Positions 22,990-30,724 of a DNA stretch of 64,000 bases are shown here, piece after piece. The notes beneath the pieces are model-generated. The model was given only the letters and a program-made list of their open reading frames with translations, had not been told where the DNA came from and ran no database searches. The position numbers and the translations under genes were made by a program. Where the stretch lies: the NCBI RefSeq assembly GCF_001931485.1, contig NZ_MSDV01000001.1, forward strand, positions 22,279 to 86,278. Direction: 5' to 3'. The first letter of the stretch is position 1. Each line of letters opens with the position of its first letter. The stretch is from Burkholderia sp. SRS-W-2-2016. Lineage in GTDB: Bacteria > Pseudomonadota > Gammaproteobacteria > Burkholderiales > Burkholderiaceae.

Positions 22990-23184
22990 ACAATCCATCG
23001 AGTTGTCCTACGCCCACCACAGGCCGAAGCGCTGGGCATTCAGAGCGGACCTATCATCGTTCCAGCGCCTGCCGCTCCGCCGCAGAAGCCCGCACCGGAG
23101 GTGCCCAGTGCTAACGCGCGCTTCGTAGAGCAGATGCGTGCGAGGCGCAATGCCAGCCGCGGGAAGAATCTCGGCAATCGTTGA
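22990..23184 (+). pseudogene. Fragment of an unrecognised coding region
   Basis: An open frame with coding-like composition (PPQAEALGIQSGPI, then a Pro/Ala-rich run, ending RGKNLGNR) but no plausible start: only a TTG inside the gyrB terminator is available. It reads like the 3' part of a gene cut by insertion of the island. Family not recognised. Confidence 0.3.
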
Positions 23185-23263
23185 CGGTGGCGAGCGCAGC
23201 CGCGTGGCACGACTTCAGTCCACGCCGCCAGACGAAGCCTGAACTCTCACTTATGAATGCCTC

Positions 23264-24070
23264 ATGCTCGAAGAACTCTACAATCGAATCTCACCCGCGT
23301 GCTGCTCTGTCACGGTCTTCCTTGACGACGAGAAAATCAGCGAGGGCTCAGGCTTTGCGTTTCTTCCGAACGGTCAGGTGATTACGGCCGCGCACGTCGT
23401 CACCGGGCGGTTCCCGATTCGGCACAGCGATTACATCGACCCGGCGCTAAAAATATTCTGCAAGTTCCAGGGTTTGCCGGTCGCAGAGTATGCGGTCCAG
23501 CTTTGCTCCATGAACATAGAAGTCCCGGGATTTTCGCAGCCGGTCCAGCTGGACATCGCGATGCTGAATCCGAAGGAGCCGTTTCCGACGGAGGTTCCTC
23601 GGATACCGGTCGTGCTTGGGGATACGCCGCGACTTGGCCAGCGCGTATTCCTGGCAGGCTATTCTGAAGAGTTGCGCCTCCCGTTCGACATCGACCGACT
23701 ACTCTTGCCAGAGACAAAGGGCGCCGCCGAATTCAAGGCAGCCATGGACAAGGGCTACATGGCCGACATGACGGGCCCGCTCATCAAGCAAGGGCATATC
23801 GGCAACCTCAGGCGGATAGTGACGACAGTCTCTGGTCTCGGAACCCTCGAATGCGATGTCATGTATATCGACAACGCAATGCATCCCGGCGCCAGCGGCG
23901 GCCCAGTGTTCAATGAGGGGGGCGAGGCCATCGGGATACTTTCTCAGCGCGCCATGACCGCCGTTGAATACGGAACCGATGGCCGAACACGCGTGCCATC
24001 TGGTTGCACCATCGCTATCGGCCTCAACCCGCTTGAGTTTCTCGGCAGGACGCCCCAAGCCCCTAACTGA
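23264..24070 (+). CDS. Trypsin-like serine protease (cytoplasmic)
   Basis: 268 aa from ATG 23264. S1-type chymotrypsin fold: catalytic His44 in ITAAHVV, Asp97 in QLDIAML, Ser211 in HPGASGGPVFN. It has no signal peptide or membrane segment, so it probably acts in the cytoplasm. The N-terminus (SVTVFLDDEKISEGSGFAF) is typical of stand-alone bacterial trypsin-like peptidases. First gene of the island, 105 bp upstream of an unrecognised gene on the same strand. Such proteases occur alone and in defence systems; substrate unknown. Confidence 0.8.
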   Translation: MLEELYNRISPACCSVTVFLDDEKISEGSGFAFLPNGQVITAAHVVTGRFPIRHSDYIDPALKIFCKFQGLPVAEYAVQLCSMNIEVPGFSQPVQLDIAMLNPKEPFPTEVPRIPVVLGDTPRLGQRVFLAGYSEELRLPFDIDRLLLPETKGAAEFKAAMDKGYMADMTGPLIKQGHIGNLRRIVTTVSGLGTLECDVMYIDNAMHPGASGGPVFNEGGEAIGILSQRAMTAVEYGTDGRTRVPSGCTIAIGLNPLEFLGRTPQAPN

Positions 24071-24174
24071 TTGCAGCCGGCTCGCATAGTCTGCTGACCT
24101 TAGTTGATTGACGTCTCGTTTGGGCTAGACTGGCGATTCGCCTGCACCGGAGGCAACCAGCGGGAGCGTACTTA

Positions 24175-25290
24175 ATGGCCATCGACTTGTTTGCTGACTT
24201 GGGTCGGCCAGAAAGCGAACTGCATCCGCAATACAAAGCGTTGAGAGACCTCCCCGGTTATTCGCCGGCCCGACAGCTCATACGAGAATTGCAACGCGAG
24301 TTCGTCGACCCGGACGGAAACTTCGTGGAGCAATTTCAGACTTTTGCGCTCGATGCCCGGACCTTTGAGTTCTTTCTTTCGGTGATGCTGGCAGATGCTG
24401 GCCACGAGTTGGACCGGAGCGTCGACCGGCCAGATTTTCTCGTCATAAAAGATGAGGTCACCGCAGTCGTCGAGGCGGTCACCGCGAACCCGCGAGGGAA
24501 CGGCAGCATCCAACCTTACGACGCTGTTCCCGACGCCAGGTCACTGCAGGAAGCCGCCGAGCAACTTGAGCACACCATCCCAATCAGGCTCGGAAGCCCA
24601 CTGTTCACCAAGCTCAACAAGAAGTATTGGGAGCTACCGCATGTCGCCGGTAAGCCATTGATACTTGCGATACAGGACTTCCACACGGCCGGAGCACTGA
24701 TGACATCGGATGTTCCGCTGGTGCGATACCTCTACGGGCTTGGGCAGACTTGGTGGCATGACGAAGATGGCAACCTTGTCATTCAAAGCCATAGCCTCGG
24801 CGAGCACAGAGAAGGCGCCAAACGCATTCCGTCTGGATTTTTCCAGCAGGAGGATGCGGAGCATATCTCTGCGGTGCTGTTCTCCAACGCGGGCACGTTG
24901 GCAAAGTTCAACCGCATGGGACACCAAGGTCAGTACAGGACTAGAGGGGTTCGGATGCTTCGTTGGGGCTCCTGCTATCGTCATGACCCGAACGCAACGC
25001 TTCCGCGTCCATTCGTGTACGAAGTCGGCGATAGCGAATGGCCAGTTGAAACTTGGCGGCAGGGAACTGTTCTCGTCCACAACCCAAATGCGCTGCATCC
25101 GCTACCTGAGCGATGGCTAGGCGCCGCGCTTGAACACACGGTAGTGGATGGCGAACTGAGGACGATGGTTTCGGAGCAGTTCTTGCCCTACAGTTCCATC
25201 ACGCAAATCATGACGAATGCGTCGCGTGGCGATGTCAGGAGAACAGCTCAAGGTCTCTACGACGCACTCACCAGCGTGCTGCCACCGTGA
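24175..25290 (+). CDS. Unrecognised 371-aa protein, possible nuclease-like fold
   Basis: From ATG 24175, with GGGAG upstream. No family was recognised. The segment RPDFLVIKDEVTAVVEAV (about residues 83-100) has the Asp, strand, Glu pattern of PD-(D/E)XK nucleases but lacks the usual ExK lysine, so this is only a suggestion. No membrane helix or signal peptide. It follows the protease gene on the same strand and converges with the nuclease gene on the other strand, 40 bp away. Possible partner of the protease. Confidence 0.55.
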   Translation: MAIDLFADLGRPESELHPQYKALRDLPGYSPARQLIRELQREFVDPDGNFVEQFQTFALDARTFEFFLSVMLADAGHELDRSVDRPDFLVIKDEVTAVVEAVTANPRGNGSIQPYDAVPDARSLQEAAEQLEHTIPIRLGSPLFTKLNKKYWELPHVAGKPLILAIQDFHTAGALMTSDVPLVRYLYGLGQTWWHDEDGNLVIQSHSLGEHREGAKRIPSGFFQQEDAEHISAVLFSNAGTLAKFNRMGHQGQYRTRGVRMLRWGSCYRHDPNATLPRPFVYEVGDSEWPVETWRQGTVLVHNPNALHPLPERWLGAALEHTVVDGELRTMVSEQFLPYSSITQIMTNASRGDVRRTAQGLYDALTSVLPP

Positions 25291-25329
25291 GGAGCCGCGC
25301 GGTATTCGGATGAGCGCCTCGATGTCCGC

Positions 25330-26955
25330 TCACGCCGCGGTCTGATTAGCCTCGATGTCAGATGGGGATGACCCGCTCGGAGTGAGGTCTGCAAAGATTG
25401 CTGCGGTCCGGGAAATCTGTCGCTTCGAGACCGGATTGATGACCTCGTCGGGAGCCGCAAGCGGATGTCGTAGAAAATGTTGTGTGATGACTTTGTGCAG
25501 GTCTGGTAAATCCCTCACGGTGTCTTCAATCTCGGGAGCGAGGAGCACCTTGATTGCGTACCGTTTGGGGTCTACGCTGGCCTGCATCGCTTTAATCTTT
25601 GCATCCGCCTCTGGTGTCAGCTCCCCGGTGAGCCATAGCTCGAAAGTCAATGCGAGGTTCCTGAATTCCGGGTTATCGAGCGTTTGGCTTCGAACGGATG
25701 GGATGCGCTTGTTCAGCCACGCCTCGACGTCGGAATCCGAAAGCAGACGCCCCGGCAGCAGGCCCTTGCACTCGATAAACCGAATCTGTTGACCAGGCAC
25801 GACTACTCTGACGTCGACTTCCGCAACGTCCTTTCCATCCTGTCGGTAAATCTTGTTCATGGTGATGTTGGCGCCGGCAACCGTCCTTCTCATCACATCT
25901 GCGATTACAAATTCGAAGAGCGCTCCGCGAAGAGTCCCAGCTGCGCCTTCAATTTTGCCGAGCTTCTCGAACAACTGGGTGAACTTCTCAGGTTCGACCG
26001 CTTGGGTAGCTGCCTGCGTCAGCGTCGCACTAAGCTCCATCAAGGCCCGCGCGACGTCGGTGCCGAAGAGGGATTCGGTTGTTGCCGGTACCACGCCCTC
26101 ACGCCGGATTGCATCCAGCGCCTCAAGGGTGTACCGATGCGCGACGAAGAACTGCATCGTTCGAACGCCGCGCACCTGCCGCAGCGACCTGCATTTATAG
26201 ATGAATGGCGAGAGGTCGTTAAGGTCAACCTCATCTTTAAGCAACACATCGAGTACGATGAATCCGGGCTTGGGGCGGCCGGATTTGTTCCAGGTGGCCA
26301 GCGCGCTTATATAGGAAGGCGCGGTCATATCCCACTCGAACACGGAAACGATAGGCCGTGCTGCAGCCAGACCACCTCGAAGTTTGAAGCTATTGAAGCT
26401 CCCGAGCCCAAGCTTCGCCGCCCATTCCTGAACCGACTGAAGAAGGACAGTCTCCGCTATCAGCCGCGCCCTGATGGGGGGCAGCAGTTCATCGAGATAC
26501 GGGGCGTTCTTAGCGAAGGCGAAACATTGCCCCAACCCGGGCACCTCGATAGTCTCAAAGAGGCCGATGTCGACGAGGTTCTGCCAGACACGTTCGAACG
26601 GGATTTGACGCGGACCACCCGAGATGCCGGCGGCCGAAGCGAGATGGACCATCGGCATCAGCCCGCCGCGCGCTTTAAGCGCTCGTATGACCCGGGAATA
26701 TGCGCCATTGCCCTCTTCAAACGCTTGAGCTAGCCGGGCCCAAAATCTATCGCTGCCGTATTGGCTGGCCGCATACAGAAATCTTGCGCGACGTGCGAAG
26801 GGGATAGTCAGTGCGCGTACCTCCGCGCTTCGGCGCTCGATTTTCTTCCGTGCTGCCGCCGGTGTGATGCCAAGCCAGCTCGCGAGGCCAAGTGCAACGC
26901 CCCCACTGAGCTGGGGGCCTTCTTTCACCAAGAAGTCGTGCAAGTCGTCGGTCAT
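25330..26955 (-). CDS. PD-(D/E)XK-type nuclease-like protein
   Basis: 541 aa from ATG 26953-26955. The N-terminal third is helical and Arg-rich (SWLGITPAAARKKIERR), perhaps DNA-binding. In the second half, GALFEFVIADVMRR, then AEVDVRVVVPGQ and IRFIECKG supply Glu, Asp and ExK of a restriction-endonuclease fold at about residues 340-400. The C-terminus is unrecognised. It is divergent from the DUF4297/SMC pair and convergent with the preceding gene. A role in defence is inferred from the neighbourhood and the fold. Confidence 0.65.
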   Translation of the reverse strand: MTDDLHDFLVKEGPQLSGGVALGLASWLGITPAAARKKIERRSAEVRALTIPFARRARFLYAASQYGSDRFWARLAQAFEEGNGAYSRVIRALKARGGLMPMVHLASAAGISGGPRQIPFERVWQNLVDIGLFETIEVPGLGQCFAFAKNAPYLDELLPPIRARLIAETVLLQSVQEWAAKLGLGSFNSFKLRGGLAAARPIVSVFEWDMTAPSYISALATWNKSGRPKPGFIVLDVLLKDEVDLNDLSPFIYKCRSLRQVRGVRTMQFFVAHRYTLEALDAIRREGVVPATTESLFGTDVARALMELSATLTQAATQAVEPEKFTQLFEKLGKIEGAAGTLRGALFEFVIADVMRRTVAGANITMNKIYRQDGKDVAEVDVRVVVPGQQIRFIECKGLLPGRLLSDSDVEAWLNKRIPSVRSQTLDNPEFRNLALTFELWLTGELTPEADAKIKAMQASVDPKRYAIKVLLAPEIEDTVRDLPDLHKVITQHFLRHPLAAPDEVINPVSKRQISRTAAIFADLTPSGSSPSDIEANQTAA

Positions 26956-27364
26956 GCTCGGAGTGTCCCTGTCACACAGCGCTATTTATAATTGTAGGAC
27001 CATGTGACTGTGTCGCGCAAATTTTACTTTAGGCCGCAAGAAAACCGTTTAAAAACAAATGCATACAACATTGGAAAATTTCGTGCTTGGCTGGCACCGC
27101 TGTCACAGTCACGAAAATGCGAGATTGTTCAGCTCTTCAAAGCGCGTTTGGGCGGGACGGCGAGGGACGCATTTTCGAACTCCAGCCAGGAACTTTAGAT
27201 TCAAATCGCATATTTCGTCACCTCCCAGCCGCACGGAATGCGTTCTGCACAGCTCGCGACGAGCGGTTCAATATCACGGCGCGGCCCTTCTAATCAGAGA
27301 TGCGTATCGATGATGCTGCATACGCTGGTTATAATGGGTCAACTAAAAAGCGCCGCCCTTAGAC
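26956..27364. promoter_or_regulatory. Divergent intergenic region with a -10 box
   Basis: AT-rich, 409 bp. TATAAT at 27330-27335 faces the DUF4297 gene, with a poor -35 (TCGATG) 17 bp upstream. No other structure recognised; see the findings for a possible leader RNA. Confidence 0.45.
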
Positions 27365-28471
27365 GTGAGAGACCTAAAATCGACCGGGTCGCAATCCCCG
27401 CTGGCTCCTTCGGGAGCTAAATCTCCGAACCCGCTTTTTTCACCACAGCGTGAGACGGCGGGGGCGGTGACCGCGGACCGATTCAGCTATCAGTATGACT
27501 GGGCGCTGCATGAGTTCCTTGAACTCCACCATCGAGGTGAGGCGAGCATTGTCTTCGTCGAGCTACATGAGGACGTGGTTTTCGGGACATCATTAGATGC
27601 AGAGGAAACCAGTTTTATCTTCTGTCAGGTCAAGGCCGGTGGAAAGAGCGGATACAGTTCACAGGCTTTAATTAAGCGGTCGGGAGCCAAGAACTCTATT
27701 CTCGGCAAAATGCTGTCCAGTATCGCGGTGAAGGATATTGCCGAGCGCGTTCAAAAATTGGGCTTAGTGGCGACTCGTGGTTTTTCGCTTAAGTTGAAGA
27801 CCTCCGGATTTCGCCTGGAAGAGATACCTTTCAGCGAACTCGAAGAAAAGACCGCCACCGTTATCCGCGAGTCTTTGCAGACAGAGCTGAACACTAGCGT
27901 TCCTCTCGAGAAGCTGCATTTCCGCGAACCCTCGCTCGACACGCGTTCCACGCGCCACGCTGTCATAGGTCTAATCTCCGACCTGCTCACTGAGCGCAAT
28001 CCAAACCAGCACAGCAACAGCACTCAGATATATGTCGTGCTCACCGACGAGTTACGGCGCAAGGGTGAGATTGCTTGGGACTATTCCGACTGGGACCAGC
28101 TTGTCATGCGGAAGGGCCTAACGGCCAACCGCGTTGAAGCACTCTTCGCGCAATACTCGTCGACGGCGTCTACCGACGAACTCATCAACGACTTTGATTC
28201 ACAGGTCCGCGAGCTGGGATTTCTGACGCGTGACGTAAAAAGGCTTCGGGAGCGCGCTCGTACCTACTTGCTCAACACGCTGGCCGGAGGAGCGCTGGTT
28301 CAGGTGCGAGTCCGAGACTCAATACGCGAGCACCTGTCGACGCTCGAAGCGGTACTGTGCCGACAGACGCTGGAGAGCCTGGTCAACAGCTGCGCGCCTG
28401 TCGTCACCGAGCATCTCAGAGACCGGGAGAGCCGCGCCGCCGCCTACATAATCGAGTATCTCAGGTCATAG
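27365..28471 (+). CDS. DUF4297 (Cap4-type) dsDNA nuclease, LmuA-like
   Basis: 368 aa if started at GTG 27365; GTG 27467 would cut off the conserved QRETAGA, so the upstream start is preferred although it has no good ribosome site. The N-terminal domain (about 29-240) is DUF4297: REtaGA, RFSYQYDWALHEFLEL, an acidic strand VFVELHEDVVFG and FIFCQVKAGG, where QVK stands in for ExK. The same nuclease domain serves CBASS Cap4 and the Lamassu effector LmuA. The C-terminal ~130 residues are helical and may bind the SMC partner. Followed after 56 bp by an SMC-like ATPase, which makes a Lamassu-Cap4-like pair the best reading. Confidence 0.75.
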   Translation: MRDLKSTGSQSPLAPSGAKSPNPLFSPQRETAGAVTADRFSYQYDWALHEFLELHHRGEASIVFVELHEDVVFGTSLDAEETSFIFCQVKAGGKSGYSSQALIKRSGAKNSILGKMLSSIAVKDIAERVQKLGLVATRGFSLKLKTSGFRLEEIPFSELEEKTATVIRESLQTELNTSVPLEKLHFREPSLDTRSTRHAVIGLISDLLTERNPNQHSNSTQIYVVLTDELRRKGEIAWDYSDWDQLVMRKGLTANRVEALFAQYSSTASTDELINDFDSQVRELGFLTRDVKRLRERARTYLLNTLAGGALVQVRVRDSIREHLSTLEAVLCRQTLESLVNSCAPVVTEHLRDRESRAAAYIIEYLRS

Positions 28472-28527
28472 TGATATGGGATTACCCAACTACAAACTGC
28501 TCGTAAGAAATTTGCGTACGAAAGCCC

Positions 28528-30228
28528 ATGAGCGCATTGATATTCAGGACCCTCTACGTACAGTCGACTACCCAAAAGCTCGCCGGACGATTCGGGTTCG
28601 AAGCCGGCTTAAACCTGATAACAGGCGCGGATAACTCTATCGGCAAATCTACGCTCGCACGCCTACCGCTATGGACGCTAGGGTGCGATATGGCATTCGA
28701 CACGGACTGGAAGAATTTCGATGTTCGTGCGCTGCTGAAGTTCGAGCTCGGCGGGCGTGAACACTACGTAACTCGGCACCGCGATGAGTGGCGGATACGA
28801 GCGGACGATGGTTTGTGGACGTCCTACGAGGTGGGCAGCGACGAGTTCGAGAAGAAGTTCGCCTCGTTGGTCGGGTTTGGCGCGAAGTTGCCGCGGAGGA
28901 AGGAACCGTGGATTCACGAAGTGCCCTCGCCGGAGCACTACTTCGTGGCTTTCTACGTTGACCAAATGCGCGGGTGGGTCGAGCCGCTGAACAGTTTCGA
29001 GATTTACAAATACGAGAACTGGAAGGGTACGGTTCTATCGTTTCACGTCGGGTATCGCTCGGCCGAATATTTCAATCTCGATGCCGAGATTGCGAAGGGC
29101 AAACAGGCCGTTCTCGATGACGCGGACCTAATTGACCGCTATACGAAGGCTGTGGACGTCTTGGATTTGTTTGCTCCCGAGGAAGAGCTTCCGACAACCG
29201 ACGTAGAGCTCGATTCGGCGATTGCAGACATCCAGGGGACGATGGTTGCGGTCAAGCGACGAGAGCAAAGAGCGTTGGCGGTCCTCCGAGCGAAGCAGGA
29301 GGAGCTCGAGATTACAAAGGTCCAGATTGGCATAGCGAAGGCAGCTGTTGAAGCGCTTGAGAAAGACTACGACTACGCGAATGACCAGTTGGAATCCGAC
29401 GTGCTTATTTGCCCCCTTTGCGCAACGAGGCACGACAATACTCTCCTTGAGCGCGCCTCCCTTCTGCAGGACCGGGCCGACGCGGAGCATCAGGTCCAGG
29501 AATTGACCGAACGGCAGTCCAAAATCGAAGCGGTTGTGAACACGACACTCCGCCGGTTGGACACCGTTCGAGAAGACTTGTCCAAATTGAATCGGCGGTT
29601 CAAACGGCTAGATAGGGACGTCACGCTCAAGAGCATTCTGGAGTCGATGGGGACGGATTCCGTGCGCCGAAGAGCAACGTCTGAGACGAATGAAGCAAGA
29701 AAGCGCCAACGCGATTACAACAAGCGGTTGTACACCCAGCGCCAGGAGCTCGCAGAGCTGGTCGATGAAGACCGCGATGAAACTATCAACCGCTATTTCC
29801 GCAGTGAACTTCGCGAGTTGTGCCGCGTTCTCCGCATCAAACCCGGCTTCGACATTGAGACGGCAACGCCGCTGGACTTCCGAAAGTTGGTGGCGGTAGG
29901 CGGCGGCGCTGACAGCACCCGGATGCGACTCGTTTACTACCTTGCGCTGCATCGAGTCATCCAGCACTACAAGACAGAGGTTCTTGCACCGCTTGTTCTC
30001 GACACCCCGAACCAGCAAGACCAAGGCGTGTTGAACTACAGTGGCGTGGCGGCGGAATTGAAACGACGTGCGACGGACCAGACTCAGTTCATCATTTGCG
30101 CCACACGACATCACGCGATGTCCCAGCTCGAGCAGGACTCGCACGTAATCGAGCTGGATGAGGCGCAGCTTCTGTCAAAGGAAGCTTTCGACCGTTACGA
30201 GCATCGTTTCAACGACTGGTTTGCGTGA
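28528..30228 (+). CDS. SMC/Rad50-like ATPase with zinc-hook motif, LmuB-like
   Basis: 566 aa from ATG 28528. Walker A GADNSIGKST near residue 34. Two coiled-coil arms flank a CPLC motif (LICPLCATRHDN, about residue 293), as in Rad50-type zinc hooks. Walker B is PLVLDTPNQQDQG near residue 490. Shorter than true SMC or Rad50, and similar in size to the SMC subunit of Lamassu and related defence systems. Likely senses unusual DNA ends or structures and releases the nuclease encoded upstream. A separate LmuC gene was not found next to the pair. The AAA site here reads Asp-Thr rather than the usual Asp-Glu. Confidence 0.75.
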   Translation: MSALIFRTLYVQSTTQKLAGRFGFEAGLNLITGADNSIGKSTLARLPLWTLGCDMAFDTDWKNFDVRALLKFELGGREHYVTRHRDEWRIRADDGLWTSYEVGSDEFEKKFASLVGFGAKLPRRKEPWIHEVPSPEHYFVAFYVDQMRGWVEPLNSFEIYKYENWKGTVLSFHVGYRSAEYFNLDAEIAKGKQAVLDDADLIDRYTKAVDVLDLFAPEEELPTTDVELDSAIADIQGTMVAVKRREQRALAVLRAKQEELEITKVQIGIAKAAVEALEKDYDYANDQLESDVLICPLCATRHDNTLLERASLLQDRADAEHQVQELTERQSKIEAVVNTTLRRLDTVREDLSKLNRRFKRLDRDVTLKSILESMGTDSVRRRATSETNEARKRQRDYNKRLYTQRQELAELVDEDRDETINRYFRSELRELCRVLRIKPGFDIETATPLDFRKLVAVGGGADSTRMRLVYYLALHRVIQHYKTEVLAPLVLDTPNQQDQGVLNYSGVAAELKRRATDQTQFIICATRHHAMSQLEQDSHVIELDEAQLLSKEAFDRYEHRFNDWFA

Positions 30229-30724
30229 ACTGTTGACGAAAACGCTCGGCAAGCACTGAACGCCTTGCCGAGCGGGAGTAGCGGCCGGCGGCGGCTTGGG
30301 CCGTAAACGTTTCTATTTCTAGGCCGCCCCGCTTGGCATGAAGGTCATTCTCTTGCCAACTTGCTTCCTGGATTGGACGTTAGAAGCGCTTACGAGCCCG
30401 CTAACTCTGACAACGTAACACTTTGCTGCGAGGAAGCGGAAACGTTTCTAATTCCAATTACCATCTCCTGCTGAGTTGCATTAAATTTAGTTTCAGGTGG
30501 TCGATTTAGGTTTGTTACGAGAGTTTTTCGTCCCGCTACGCTTTGCCTGACAAGGCGTAACTGGAATCGTTGTCTAAGGGGCGCTTGAGCTTTTTCTGAC
30601 CCTTTTGCCATTGCCTTGTCGATTTCGTAAATTGCACCGGAGCGACGTGCTGTCAGACACGGTGGCGCGCTGCGATTGCGTTCGCAACGCGCTGAGCCTG
30701 TTGTCAGTGGCCGCTAGGCCGTGA
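30229..30724. other. Intergenic gap with a long hairpin
   Basis: 30243-30274 forms an 11-bp stem (CGCTCGGCAAG / CTTGCCGAGCG) with a 10-nt loop just after the SMC gene; no T-run follows, so it is only a possible terminator. AAACGTTTCTA occurs twice (30305 and 30440). No gene supported. Confidence 0.45.

Noticed and set aside
27340..27420. Possible tRNA (T-loop-like GGGTCGCAATCCCC)
   Set aside because: No acceptor stem, D-arm or anticodon arm can be drawn, and the T-loop deviates from TTCRANY.
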